Notes under the pieces: model-generated
Seen by the model: the letters and a program-made list of their open reading frames with translations, nothing else
The model's database searches: none
What the model was told of the DNA's origin: nothing
In this document: in pieces, positions 1-7,788 of the stretch
How the letters are laid out: each line of letters begins with the position of its first letter
Numbering within the stretch: position 1 is the stretch's first letter
Assembly (NCBI GenBank): GCA_023460955.1
Contig: JAEWOH010000041.1
Coordinates: 186,001-250,000, forward strand
Direction: 5' to 3'
Length of the DNA: 64,000 nucleotides
Source: Bacillota bacterium
GTDB lineage: Bacteria; Bacillota; Clostridia; Acetivibrionales; DSM-1351
Program-made: the position numbers and the translations under genes

Positions 1-741
1 AAGACATCATTACAGCCGTTAAATACATTTACTGGAAGAGTGGACTCTTCCAGTAAGAAGATTATTTATACAAATATACCTAATTTTACTGGTAACCAAC
101 AAGAAATAAGACTGCAATTCTGCAAATATGTGCTTACTCTTCCACCAGTTATAAGTACTGAAATGAATTATGCTAATTCTGGGTATAGTATAGCAGGAAT
201 AATGCTGGAAAAGGTATCTGGGGAATCGTGGGAAGATTTAGCAAGGGAAACTGCTAAGGACATAGGTATTTCAATTGGCTTTGGTAACCCTAATGATAGT
301 GATAGGGAACAGCCCTGGGGACATGAAGTGGGCTGGTTTGGTAAAAGGATACCGGTATCACCAGAGAACTATACTCATTTTATAAACCCAATATCCTCTC
401 CGGCAGGAAATATAGATATATCAATCAATGATATGGCTAAATATGTTAACATTTATCTTGAAGGTCTTAATGGAAAGGATGGATATATAACATCCCAGAC
501 ATGTAAATACCTTCTTAGTGGCATTCCGAAATACTCAATGGGCTGGTATAATGATAATGAAACATACTTTTATCATTATGGTAGTGAGGGTACTTTTTAC
601 TCCAATGTTATGATATTTAAAGAATTGAATTCTGCGATAATTATCCTGACTAACGCACCAGGATGCAACGATACTCAGAATTTTTTAAATGATTTACGCA
701 ATTACCTTAAGGGTAAGTTTCTCTATGAAAATATAGAATAA
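1..741 (+). CDS. Serine hydrolase of the class C beta-lactamase / penicillin-binding family, 5' end outside the window
   Basis: The reading frame is open from base 1, so the gene probably begins upstream; a GTG at 40 is the first in-window candidate start but has no ribosome binding site. The visible part has the YxN-type motif (Tyr-Ala-Asn-Ser-Gly-Tyr) followed by an Ile-Ala-Gly-Ile helix and a Val-Ser-Gly, typical of the beta-lactamase/DD-peptidase fold, and a C-terminal His-Tyr-Gly-Ser-Glu-Gly segment in the place of the KTG/HxG motif. The catalytic SxxK motif would lie upstream and is not seen. The first 20 or so codons read poorly against the family, so a damaged 5' end is possible. Members are secreted or membrane-associated peptidases or esterases; the substrate cannot be told. 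Confidence 0.6.
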   Translation, partial: KTSLQPLNTFTGRVDSSSKKIIYTNIPNFTGNQQEIRLQFCKYVLTLPPVISTEMNYANSGYSIAGIMLEKVSGESWEDLARETAKDIGISIGFGNPNDSDREQPWGHEVGWFGKRIPVSPENYTHFINPISSPAGNIDISINDMAKYVNIYLEGLNGKDGYITSQTCKYLLSGIPKYSMGWYNDNETYFYHYGSEGTFYSNVMIFKELNSAIIILTNAPGCNDTQNFLNDLRNYLKGKFLYENIE

Positions 742-955
742 ATTATGATTTCTCTTTATACAAACACCACTCACCTACATCAGTGACAAGTACTATATCC
801 GATACATAGTTTGTCTTCGCCGACTGCCCGATACGCCTCCAAGCCCCATGGATACCAGTCTAAGCGAGTGTGTGTTTTATTTATATTATTAGGTAATTTC
901 TATTTAATCCATATGGTAAATAAATTTAAAGTTATTGTGAATGTGGGGGGTAAAT

Positions 956-1702
956 ATGTCTTTATCAAAAGAGCAAATCTATGAGTTGATGAAAAATGAA
1001 AAATATCCATTATCAGCAAAATATGACTCTGATTGGATAATTGAAAATCAGATGGGTTCACATTGCTTATGGTTATTAGAAGCACTGGTAGGAAGAATGG
1101 ACATAAAACCAGGCATGAGAATTCTTGATATGGGATGTGGTAAAGCAATCAGTTCTATCTTTCTTGCTAAAGAATTCGGAGTTCAAGTATGGGCAAATGA
1201 CCTTTGGATAAGTGCTACAGAAAACTGGACAAGAATTTGTAAAGAAGGTGTAGATAACTTAGTTTTTCCCATACAGGCTGAAGCACATTCTTTGCCTTAT
1301 GCAGAGAACTTTTTTGACGCTGTAGTAAGTATAAATTCTTTTCAATTTTATGGCACTGATAATTATTATATGAATAAATATTTTGCAAAAATTTTAAAAC
1401 CGGGTGGTCAGATAGGAATTGTCGTTCCCGGACTTTATAAAGAGTTTATCGGAGGTATTCCAGATTACCTCAAGTCTCTTTGGCATCCTGACTTTTTATC
1501 ATGGCATTCCCCTGATTGGTGGAAAAAGCATTGGAATCAGACTGGTGTTGTGACTGTACAACTAGCCGATACATTCGATAATAATGAAGGGTACAATATG
1601 TTTAAAAAATTTGGGTTAATTATAAATGGTGGGGATAAACTTATTGAAGCAGACCAAGGTAGAAATATAAGTTTTGTTAGAGTCCTAGCTCAAAAAAACT
1701 GA
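956..1702 (+). CDS. Class I SAM-dependent methyltransferase
   Basis: The product is 248 aa. The SAM-binding motif I reads Ile-Leu-Asp-Met-Gly-Cys-Gly-Lys near residues 55-62, followed by an acidic strand end (Ala-Asn-Asp-Leu) and the post-motif with Phe-Asp-Ala-Val-Val-Ser, which is the standard Rossmann layout. The ATG at 956 is chosen because the run GTGGGGGG at 943-950 is its ribosome binding site; an ATG at 941 in frame would put that site inside the gene. The Trp-rich C-terminal third is where such enzymes recognise substrate, and I cannot name the substrate. The gene stands alone; the next gene follows after 118 bases. Confidence 0.75.
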   Translation: MSLSKEQIYELMKNEKYPLSAKYDSDWIIENQMGSHCLWLLEALVGRMDIKPGMRILDMGCGKAISSIFLAKEFGVQVWANDLWISATENWTRICKEGVDNLVFPIQAEAHSLPYAENFFDAVVSINSFQFYGTDNYYMNKYFAKILKPGGQIGIVVPGLYKEFIGGIPDYLKSLWHPDFLSWHSPDWWKKHWNQTGVVTVQLADTFDNNEGYNMFKKFGLIINGGDKLIEADQGRNISFVRVLAQKN

Positions 1703-1820
1703 ATTTGAAATATTTTGAAATATAAGTTTAATGAATTTGCTATTAACGTTAATGTATTAACATAAAAAAATATAATCAAAAATTAATATCTTGTAACTTA
1801 AGGTTTAGGGGGGAGTACCG

Positions 1821-2306
1821 TTGGATGTGAAACTTAAGAAAGTAAATCCGGATATGTTTTGTGAGTGTGTAAATATTATTCGGAACTCATTTATTACAGT
1901 TGCAGATGCTTTTAAATTAACAAAAGCGAATGCAGCTTCAAATCCTGCATTTATTGAAATAGATGCACTTGACAAAATGTACGAGAAGAATATTGATATG
2001 TTTGTAGTTATTGAAGCTAATATTTATATTGGTTTTGTCGCTATAGAAAAAGCTAATAATGAAATTTACTACATGGAAAAGTTGGCTATACTTCCAGAAT
2101 ACAGGCATAAGGGCTATGGTAAAAAGGTTATGGATTTTGTGGTTGACTATGTAAAAGATAAAGAGGGTAAAAAGATTTCTATTGGTATCATTAATGAAAA
2201 TGAAATTTTAAAAAAATGGTACTTAAGTTATGGCTTTGTGGAAACTGAGACTAAAGTGTTTAATCATTTACCATTTACTGTATGCCTAATGGAAAAGAAA
2301 CTTTAG
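1821..2306 (+). CDS. GNAT family N-acetyltransferase
   Basis: The product is 161 aa, normal for a single GNAT domain. The acetyl-CoA loop is readable as Leu-Pro-Glu-Tyr-Arg-His-Lys-Gly-Tyr-Gly-Lys-Lys around residues 91-102 (the R/Q-x-x-G-x-G/A signature), preceded by the beta-4 strand Tyr-Tyr-Met-Glu-Lys-Leu-Ala-Ile. Start is TTG at 1821, supported by AGGGGGGAG at 1807-1815 and by the absence of a nearby in-frame ATG. The substrate is unknown. A short coding-like stretch continues in the same frame after the TAG stop. Confidence 0.75.
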   Translation: MDVKLKKVNPDMFCECVNIIRNSFITVADAFKLTKANAASNPAFIEIDALDKMYEKNIDMFVVIEANIYIGFVAIEKANNEIYYMEKLAILPEYRHKGYGKKVMDFVVDYVKDKEGKKISIGIINENEILKKWYLSYGFVETETKVFNHLPFTVCLMEKKL

Positions 2307-2414
2307 AAATATGCAAATGGTGATTTATTTACAATCGGCAGAGAGTATACACTATCCGGCACAAAGTCAGAAACACTTGAAATACTCAAAAGACACTTCG
2401 GCTTGACCAACTGA
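2307..2414 (+). pseudogene. Possible coding remnant in frame after the GNAT stop
   Basis: Directly after the TAG of the acetyltransferase the same frame stays open for 35 codons. It reads like protein rather than noise: Gly-Asp-Leu-Phe-Thr-Ile-Gly-Arg-Glu-Tyr, then Glu-Thr-Leu-Glu-Ile-Leu-Lys-Arg-His-Phe-Gly-Leu before TGA. There is no start codon or ribosome binding site. It may be the worn C-terminus of another protein whose front was lost, or chance. I do not recognise the family. Confidence 0.25.
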
Positions 2415-2440
2415 ATTCTGAAACAAAGGAAACTTAAATT

Positions 2441-2493
2441 AAAAACTGTAGGAAGATTATGTGCTAATTGACACGTACCTTCCTACAGTTTTT
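2441..2493. terminator. Bidirectional intrinsic terminator
   Basis: A perfect 15-bp inverted repeat, AAAAACTGTAGGAAG at 2441-2455 and its complement at 2479-2493, with a 23-base loop. It starts in A-runs and ends in T-runs, so it can stop transcription from both sides. It separates the rightward acetyltransferase from the leftward epimerase/SDR operon. Confidence 0.75.
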
Positions 2494-2525
2494 ACAACAT
2501 CATAAATATGCTTTTTTTAAGAACG

Positions 2526-3290
2526 TTAAATACAAGTGAATGCTCCATCAACCACAATATCAGAACCAGTAGTAAAGCCGGATGCATCACTTGCAAGATA
2601 AAGAACTGCTCCCTGTAGCTCCTCGGGAGTACCCATGCGTTTTACTGGAGTAGACTCAATCCAGGTAGGTATCCAATCTGTAGCCTTTAGTGTCATCTCA
2701 GTCCCAATATAACCTGGACTTATACAGTTGACTCTTACATTGTGTGAGGCCCATTCAACAGCCAATGATTTAGTAAGCATTATTACTCCGGCTTTAGATG
2801 CATTGTAGGCACTCTGTGGCTGAGGGACATTAACAATATGTCCTGACATTGATGCGGTGTTAATAATGCTTCCTTTTCCATTTTTAATCATTACACGCCC
2901 GGCAGCTTGTGCTGTTAGGAACACTCCTGTCAAATTTACGTCTATAACCTTTTTCCATTGTTCATAGGTCATTTCTTCTGCCTTGACATTTACGCATATA
3001 CCTGCATTATTAAAAGCTATATCTATTGTACCGAATGAGTCTAATATAGTATCAATCATTTTGTTTACTTCATCTGGGTTTGTAATATCAGTCTTTATAG
3101 CAATGCTATCCACTCCGAATGATCTAAGTTCTTTTGCAGTTTTCTCTGCCTCCTGAATATCCATGTCAACTATTGCTATATCAGCACCTGCCTCTGCTAA
3201 AGCAATTGCAGCACATTTTCCTATGCCACGAGCTCCGCCGGTTACATATGCTTTCTTTCCTTTAAGGCTAAATTTACTAATAATATTCAT
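2526..3290 (-). CDS. Short-chain dehydrogenase/reductase (SDR), classical type
   Basis: The product is 254 aa, the usual length. It has the cofactor motif T17-G-G-A-R-G-I-G24, Asp42 after beta-2 (which favours NAD over NADP), N94-N-A-G97, and the catalytic set N119, S149, Y162, K166. Homologues include gluconate 5-dehydrogenase and sorbose/xylulose reductases. The start was moved to the ATG at 3290: the ribosome site AAGGAG (complement of 3301-3306) is only one base from the ATG at 3299 but ten bases from this one. It is the last gene of the leftward operon, after the ketose 3-epimerase, which suggests polyol/ketose interconversion. Confidence 0.85.
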   Translation of the reverse strand: MNIISKFSLKGKKAYVTGGARGIGKCAAIALAEAGADIAIVDMDIQEAEKTAKELRSFGVDSIAIKTDITNPDEVNKMIDTILDSFGTIDIAFNNAGICVNVKAEEMTYEQWKKVIDVNLTGVFLTAQAAGRVMIKNGKGSIINTASMSGHIVNVPQPQSAYNASKAGVIMLTKSLAVEWASHNVRVNCISPGYIGTEMTLKATDWIPTWIESTPVKRMGTPEELQGAVLYLASDASGFTTGSDIVVDGAFTCI

Positions 3291-3332
3291 AATATTCATT
3301 CTCCTTATCTAGGATAAACATTTCATTGTTAA

Positions 3333-4211
3333 CTATAGTTTACAATTGTCTAACATGTATCTGGAAAAATTAAGTGCAGTCTGTGCTTCTCTGTCCAGTA
3401 CTTCCTCGTTTGCACCGTTGCTAATATCACGCCAAACCTTAATATTTGAACCAACAGTTCCGCCCATTCTAACAAAAGGTTCCATAACAACGCTGCCAGT
3501 ATAACCTATATCAGCAAGTGCCTCACCAATTTCATTCCAGGGAACTCTTCCTCTCCCGGGAACTTTACGATTACATTCGCCAGTGTGTAAATGTCCCAGA
3601 TAAGAGCCAGCAGTCCTAATTGCTCCGCCGATACTATCTTCCTCGATATTCATATGGAAAGTATCAAGCATTACCTTTACATTGCCATGCCCAACCTGTT
3701 TTACAAAGTCCACGCCCTCTTGTGCAGTGTTAATCAAATAATTCTCAAATCTATTAAGAACCTCAAGGCAGAAATCTACTCCGCAAGCTTCAGCCACCTT
3801 GGCAACCTCACGAACACCTTCAACGCTGCGTTCCCAATCTCCTTTTTTGTCAATTGGTTTTGTGTAGTCCACAGGCCAATAGGAATATACAGCCCCACCG
3901 ATCAAATGCACATCCAACTTATAAAGACGTTTTAGTAAATCAGTATAAAAGGCTATAGCATTTTTGCGAATAGCAGGGTCGGGAGAAGACAGGTTATGTT
4001 CTGCACTAGGTCCATGACCTGCTGTAAGAATAATCCCATTATCGCTGGCACATGCTCTGAGTTCTTTAATTTGACTGTCACTGTAAAAAGGTATTGGAGA
4101 AGCAGCTATTTCAAGTATATCAAAACCAAGTTTTGCAACCTTCTCAATATAATATTTGTAATCAGCTTCCCATTCTTGCTCCCAATATGCATAATAAATA
4201 CCATGTTTCAT
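3333..4211 (-). CDS. D-psicose (D-allulose) 3-epimerase / tagatose 3-epimerase family
   Basis: The product is a 292-aa TIM-barrel enzyme. From memory it is nearly the same protein as the characterised D-psicose 3-epimerase of R. cellulolyticum, starting Met-Lys-His-Gly-Ile-Tyr-Tyr. The metal ligands and catalytic acids fall at the family's numbering: E150, D183, H209 and E244; R215 (Glu-Cys-Asn-Arg) is also present. The family interconverts D-fructose and D-psicose and epimerises other ketoses at C3 with Mn2+ or Co2+. The ATG at 4211 has GGGAG six bases upstream (complement of 4218-4222); the frame stays open upstream to 4307, but that extension has no family counterpart. It lies between FAD oxidoreductases and an SDR, so its natural substrate may be an oxidised sugar rather than fructose. 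Confidence 0.93.
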   Translation of the reverse strand: MKHGIYYAYWEQEWEADYKYYIEKVAKLGFDILEIAASPIPFYSDSQIKELRACASDNGIILTAGHGPSAEHNLSSPDPAIRKNAIAFYTDLLKRLYKLDVHLIGGAVYSYWPVDYTKPIDKKGDWERSVEGVREVAKVAEACGVDFCLEVLNRFENYLINTAQEGVDFVKQVGHGNVKVMLDTFHMNIEEDSIGGAIRTAGSYLGHLHTGECNRKVPGRGRVPWNEIGEALADIGYTGSVVMEPFVRMGGTVGSNIKVWRDISNGANEEVLDREAQTALNFSRYMLDNCKL

Positions 4212-4310
4212 TTTTATCTCCCATTCACGCGCATAGCGCGTACACAAATAGTAATGAAAAGTCATGTAGAGGGTTTTCATTGCGTGAAAGTCGCAATGAC
4301 TTACCACATC

Positions 4311-5684
4311 TTACTCAGCAGGTTCCAGTATTACGTTGGCATTACGGAGTATGCTACGAACCTCGTTCACATCCACCTGAGCGGGAAGAATGTTGTGCTT
4401 CACTGCCATTGCAGCACCTACACCAGCAGCTTCACCTATGGCCATGCAGGTTGGCATAACCCTTGCAGAACTCATTACTACTGCATCCAAGGAAGCACAT
4501 CTTCCACTGAGCATGAGGTTGTCAATATCCTTACTTACTGTGCATCCGTATGGAATACCATAGGGCTTTATGCGTTTTACAATAGTACCTGCACCGTTAC
4601 CCTCATGGATATCAATTATATAAGAACCTAATCCCACTGTATCAGCTGGAATGTCACCTACCATTATTTTATCTTCGGTAAGCTCACGTATACCAGAGAA
4701 ACGACGTGTTTCACGGATACCCATGGTAGGATATATCTGAGTTATATAGCAGTTTTCAAACCCCGGAACATACTTTTTGAGTGTTTCCACCAGCTTTGGA
4801 ATCTGTAAATGGCCCTCAATTTCTGAACGAGTTAAATCCAGTACATCACTACCGTTAATTCCTAAATGTCTAGTGGAGTTAATATGAACCTCTCCGGGAA
4901 TTAAACTTTTAATATATATAAGCGTATCTCTGTCAACAGGCAATTCACCTTTTGCTTTAAGTTCCAGGAATAGTTTACGTAAACCAACCATTACATGGTG
5001 TGGGTTGGAACGGAAAAATTCAGCATTGTACTTGTCAAAATCACACTCAATGGTATCACATAAACGCATCTGTTCAGGATCACTGGCGATAAAGTCTATT
5101 GTCTTGTCGGTATCAACGTTACCTAGAGTAAACATAAGAGTGGGCGGCTGCAATGCACCAGTGTCTTTTTGACCCATGTTGTAAGTAGCACCGGCCATGT
5201 AGCCCATGTCACCATCTCCGGTGGCATCGATAAATACAACTGCCTCTACCTCAATATGATAGCCCTTTCCAAATAGCTTAACTGACTTAATCTTACCATT
5301 CTCTACGTCAGTATCGATAATTTCAGTATTCAATAGTATTTCAACACCTGCATTGAGACACATCTCAAATGCAACGACTTTAAAAATCTCATGGTCATAA
5401 AGAGTTATAGAATTGTGCATAGGGCAGCGATAATGATCTGTACATGAATTACGTTTTTTCAGTTCATCAACAAGTTCCTGCGCAATACCTGCAGTTACAT
5501 GGTTACCATCCTTGTCCAGATACCCCAACAATGGCAAACCTATGGTTAAATTACCGCCAAGATATCCATTCTTCTCTACCAGAAGTACTTTTGCACCATT
5601 TCTGCTTGCTGCAATTGCTGCAGGGATTCCACCTGGACCGCCGCCAATGACGACTACATCATATTTTTTTTGGAGGGTTTTCAT
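4311..5684 (-). CDS. FAD-dependent oxidoreductase (FAD_oxidored, PF12831-like), copy A
   Basis: The product is 457 aa. The N-terminal Rossmann motif is G14-x-G16-x-x-G19, followed by the acidic end of beta-2 (Val-Glu-Lys) and Gly-Gly. The second FAD motif reads Asp-Ala-Thr-Gly-Asp-Gly-Asp, and the family motif Gly-Ile-Arg-Glu-Thr-Arg-Arg lies near residue 325. It ends with a Gly-Glu-Ala-Ala-Gly helix, as in its paralogues. It differs from copies B, C and F in carrying Pro-Met-His-Asn in place of their Gly-His-x-His. GGAG precedes the ATG on the minus strand. It is the second gene of the leftward operon, 113 bases after copy B and 99 bases before the epimerase. The substrate is unknown; a sugar or polyol is inferred from context. 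Confidence 0.85.
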   Translation of the reverse strand: MKTLQKKYDVVVIGGGPGGIPAAIAASRNGAKVLLVEKNGYLGGNLTIGLPLLGYLDKDGNHVTAGIAQELVDELKKRNSCTDHYRCPMHNSITLYDHEIFKVVAFEMCLNAGVEILLNTEIIDTDVENGKIKSVKLFGKGYHIEVEAVVFIDATGDGDMGYMAGATYNMGQKDTGALQPPTLMFTLGNVDTDKTIDFIASDPEQMRLCDTIECDFDKYNAEFFRSNPHHVMVGLRKLFLELKAKGELPVDRDTLIYIKSLIPGEVHINSTRHLGINGSDVLDLTRSEIEGHLQIPKLVETLKKYVPGFENCYITQIYPTMGIRETRRFSGIRELTEDKIMVGDIPADTVGLGSYIIDIHEGNGAGTIVKRIKPYGIPYGCTVSKDIDNLMLSGRCASLDAVVMSSARVMPTCMAIGEAAGVGAAMAVKHNILPAQVDVNEVRSILRNANVILEPAE

Positions 5685-5797
5685 AGTTTTGTCTCCTTCA
5701 CTAATATAGTTTTATGTTTTATTAAGCTGCAATAACAGTTAAAGTTTTGTTTGTATATTTTTTAAATTTAATTTAATTCATATTGCTTTAGGGAAAA

Positions 5798-7171
5798 TTA
5801 ATCCTTGATAACTGCACCTTGATCAATCAGCGTCTTACGAAGATTAACAATATCCACCTTCTCGGGACAGACACCACTTTTAAGTGCTATTGCAGCAGCA
5901 GTTCCTGCCGCCTGCCCCATGGCTATGCATGCAGGCATAACACGATAGCTTGCAGCAGCCTCCGAGGAACCACAGATACAACGCCCTGCAACAAGCATAT
6001 TGTCACAGTTCTCAGGAATTAAACAGCGATAAGGAATGGTATAGTATTTATCAACACAGGTAAAAGTAACACCACCGCCTGTCGAATTGTGAACATCAAT
6101 GGCATATCCGAAGGTACATATGGCATCATCAAAATGCTTACGTGAGAGTATATCTTCAGCTGTAAGTTCGTATTTTCCAACAATGTGTCTTGTTTCGCGA
6201 ACTCCTAGTGCAGTAGCAACCTGGATGAGCTGAATATCTTCACAGCCTGGAAGGTATTTTTTCATAAATGCAGTAACTTCCTGCACTTGGCGTCTGCCTT
6301 CAATAAGTGCCTTAGTTATATCTGAAGTCTTTGTAGCATCGATATGCGCAATACGAGTGGTATTTATTTTCCATCTTCCGGTTATATTCTGCTCATAGTT
6401 ACCTAATTCATTACGATCAAGAGTCCAGTCGCCGTTACGCCTGGCTTCTTCTACATACTGAGCAAAACAATTAGCAGTGTGGTTGTCCAGATTGGATTTG
6501 TTGGCTTCAAGCTCCCCTAAATATTTATCACGGTCGATATTACCAACTTCAAAGAAAAGAGTAGTAGGCTGCATAACGCCTGTTTCCTTTTTGCCAAGCC
6601 ATGTAGGAACTCCTGCAAAGTAGGCCACATCAGCATCACCAGTGCAATCTATAAATAACTTTGCACGAATTGCTGCAATACCTTCCTTCATATTGACGAT
6701 TACATAATCTATCTTTCCATCCCTAGTGATACAATCAGTAACCTGTACATTGAAGAGTAATTGTGCCCCTGATTCTTCAAGCATTTCTTCCATAACAACT
6801 GCAAGAACCTCGGATTGATATGGGGTTACATGTCTGTGGCTTGCCATATAGTAAGAAGAATAAGAAGTCATACCCTCAACCTTTGAAGGATGAATAGCAC
6901 CACCTCGGGCTTCAGTCCTTAAACAAAGTTCGTCAAATATGCCCTTTACTAATTGTTCCTCTGCATCGTTATCATAGCAAGTCATAAATGGACCTACCAG
7001 ACCTGCTGTAGCCATACCTCCAAGTATGCTTAAACGCTCAATAAGAAGTGTTTTGGCTCCGTTACGTGCCGCTGCTACTGCTGCTCCGAAGCCTGCAGTT
7101 CCACCGCCTATTACAAGGACATCAGTTTCTATTACGGTTTTGATGGTTTTTGTGTATTGAAGTTCACTCAT
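5798..7171 (-). CDS. FAD-dependent oxidoreductase (FAD_oxidored, PF12831-like), copy B
   Basis: The product is 457 aa, in the same length class as copies C and F and clearly closest to them. All three share Gly-Leu/Leu-Val-Gly-Pro-Phe-Met-Thr after the first FAD motif, a Gly-Gly-Ala-Ile segment, a His-x-His-Val pair (Ser-His-Arg-His-Val here) and an Asn-Thr-Thr-Arg-type motif. The FAD motif is G22-x-G24-x-x-G27, and the second motif reads Asp-Cys-Thr-Gly-Asp-Ala-Asp-Val. GGAGG lies seven bases before the ATG. It is the first gene of the leftward operon, read from a good promoter at 7325-7352. Reaction unknown; dehydrogenation of an alcohol or sugar carbon is inferred. Confidence 0.85.
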   Translation of the reverse strand: MSELQYTKTIKTVIETDVLVIGGGTAGFGAAVAAARNGAKTLLIERLSILGGMATAGLVGPFMTCYDNDAEEQLVKGIFDELCLRTEARGGAIHPSKVEGMTSYSSYYMASHRHVTPYQSEVLAVVMEEMLEESGAQLLFNVQVTDCITRDGKIDYVIVNMKEGIAAIRAKLFIDCTGDADVAYFAGVPTWLGKKETGVMQPTTLFFEVGNIDRDKYLGELEANKSNLDNHTANCFAQYVEEARRNGDWTLDRNELGNYEQNITGRWKINTTRIAHIDATKTSDITKALIEGRRQVQEVTAFMKKYLPGCEDIQLIQVATALGVRETRHIVGKYELTAEDILSRKHFDDAICTFGYAIDVHNSTGGGVTFTCVDKYYTIPYRCLIPENCDNMLVAGRCICGSSEAAASYRVMPACIAMGQAAGTAAAIALKSGVCPEKVDIVNLRKTLIDQGAVIKD

Positions 7172-7324
7172 GCTATCCTCCGAAAAATAGTATTATTTAT
7201 GTTAACGAATTAAATAACAATATATAACTTAGTAAAATTACTAAATAAAAAACTTCTGTATATACATGAAGGAGCATCGTTTTAATCTATAAATGAACTA
7301 ATGAAAAGAAATGTATTTACCTTA

Positions 7325-7352
7325 AATATAGCATTTAATATTTTCGAGTCAA
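7325..7352 (-). promoter_or_regulatory. Sigma-A promoter of the leftward FAD/epimerase operon
   Basis: On the minus strand TTGACT (7352-7347) and TATATT (7330-7325) are separated by 16 bases. The predicted start is near 7318, giving a leader of about 145 bases before the copy B start codon. It is the best promoter match in this region. Confidence 0.65.
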
Positions 7353-7516
7353 CAGAACAGAAACATGAGTGAAGGATTGTGATAGTAATCAAACAAATAG
7401 TACATTCCTTTATATTTTATCTTGATATATCTGAGCAATATGCCATATTATGTTAACGACTTGTAATTTGTATAATTTAAACAAGACAAGCTTCTATAAA
7501 TGATAATTTTCTAATA

Positions 7517-7546
7517 TTGTTAGGCTATGAGCTTCTGTGGTATACT
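7517..7546 (+). promoter_or_regulatory. Candidate promoter for the two-component system
   Basis: TTGTTA (7517-7522) and TATACT (7541-7546) with an 18-base spacer, about 240 bases before the regulator gene. The -35 box is imperfect and the leader would be long, so confidence is modest. Confidence 0.35.
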
Positions 7547-7788
7547 ATGACACATAGATTTCCTATGTATATTTTCATATATTCTCATTATATTCTGGTG
7601 TCTATGCCGTTTTTTGTAAACTAATAAATTTCAAGTCATCACTTGTAAGTAATAAGCGAAGCTTGTTTACTATAATAGCTATCTCATTCTGAGAATAGTG
7701 TTTATAGAATATGCAAATTAATACAGAACTCATTACGATATAAAATGATATATAGTTCGAATACAATATTATCAGACGGAGGGAAATT

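Larger units (their letters stand above)
7172..7788. promoter_or_regulatory. Divergent control region of the FAD/epimerase locus
   Basis: This 617-base A+T-rich stretch has no gene. It carries the leftward promoter at 7325-7352 and a weaker rightward candidate at 7517-7546. The 12-mer TTATGTTAACGA occurs twice in the same orientation, at 7197-7208 and 7448-7459, each containing the palindrome GTTAAC. AraC-type regulators often bind direct repeats, so these are candidate sites for the adjacent response regulator, though 251 bases between them is far. The rightward leader would be about 235 bases long and I see no known riboswitch in it. Confidence 0.5.

Noticed and set aside
760..880. Slightly G+C-richer spacer after the first gene as an RNA gene
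   Set aside because: No convincing stem pattern, cloverleaf or conserved motif could be read.
4212..4307. N-terminal extension of the epimerase
   Set aside because: No ribosome site, and the family begins at Met-Lys-His-Gly with its own GGGAG.
3591..4631. Overlapping open frames on the plus strand opposite the epimerase and copy A
   Set aside because: They are antisense to well-supported genes, lack ribosome sites and have unlikely composition.
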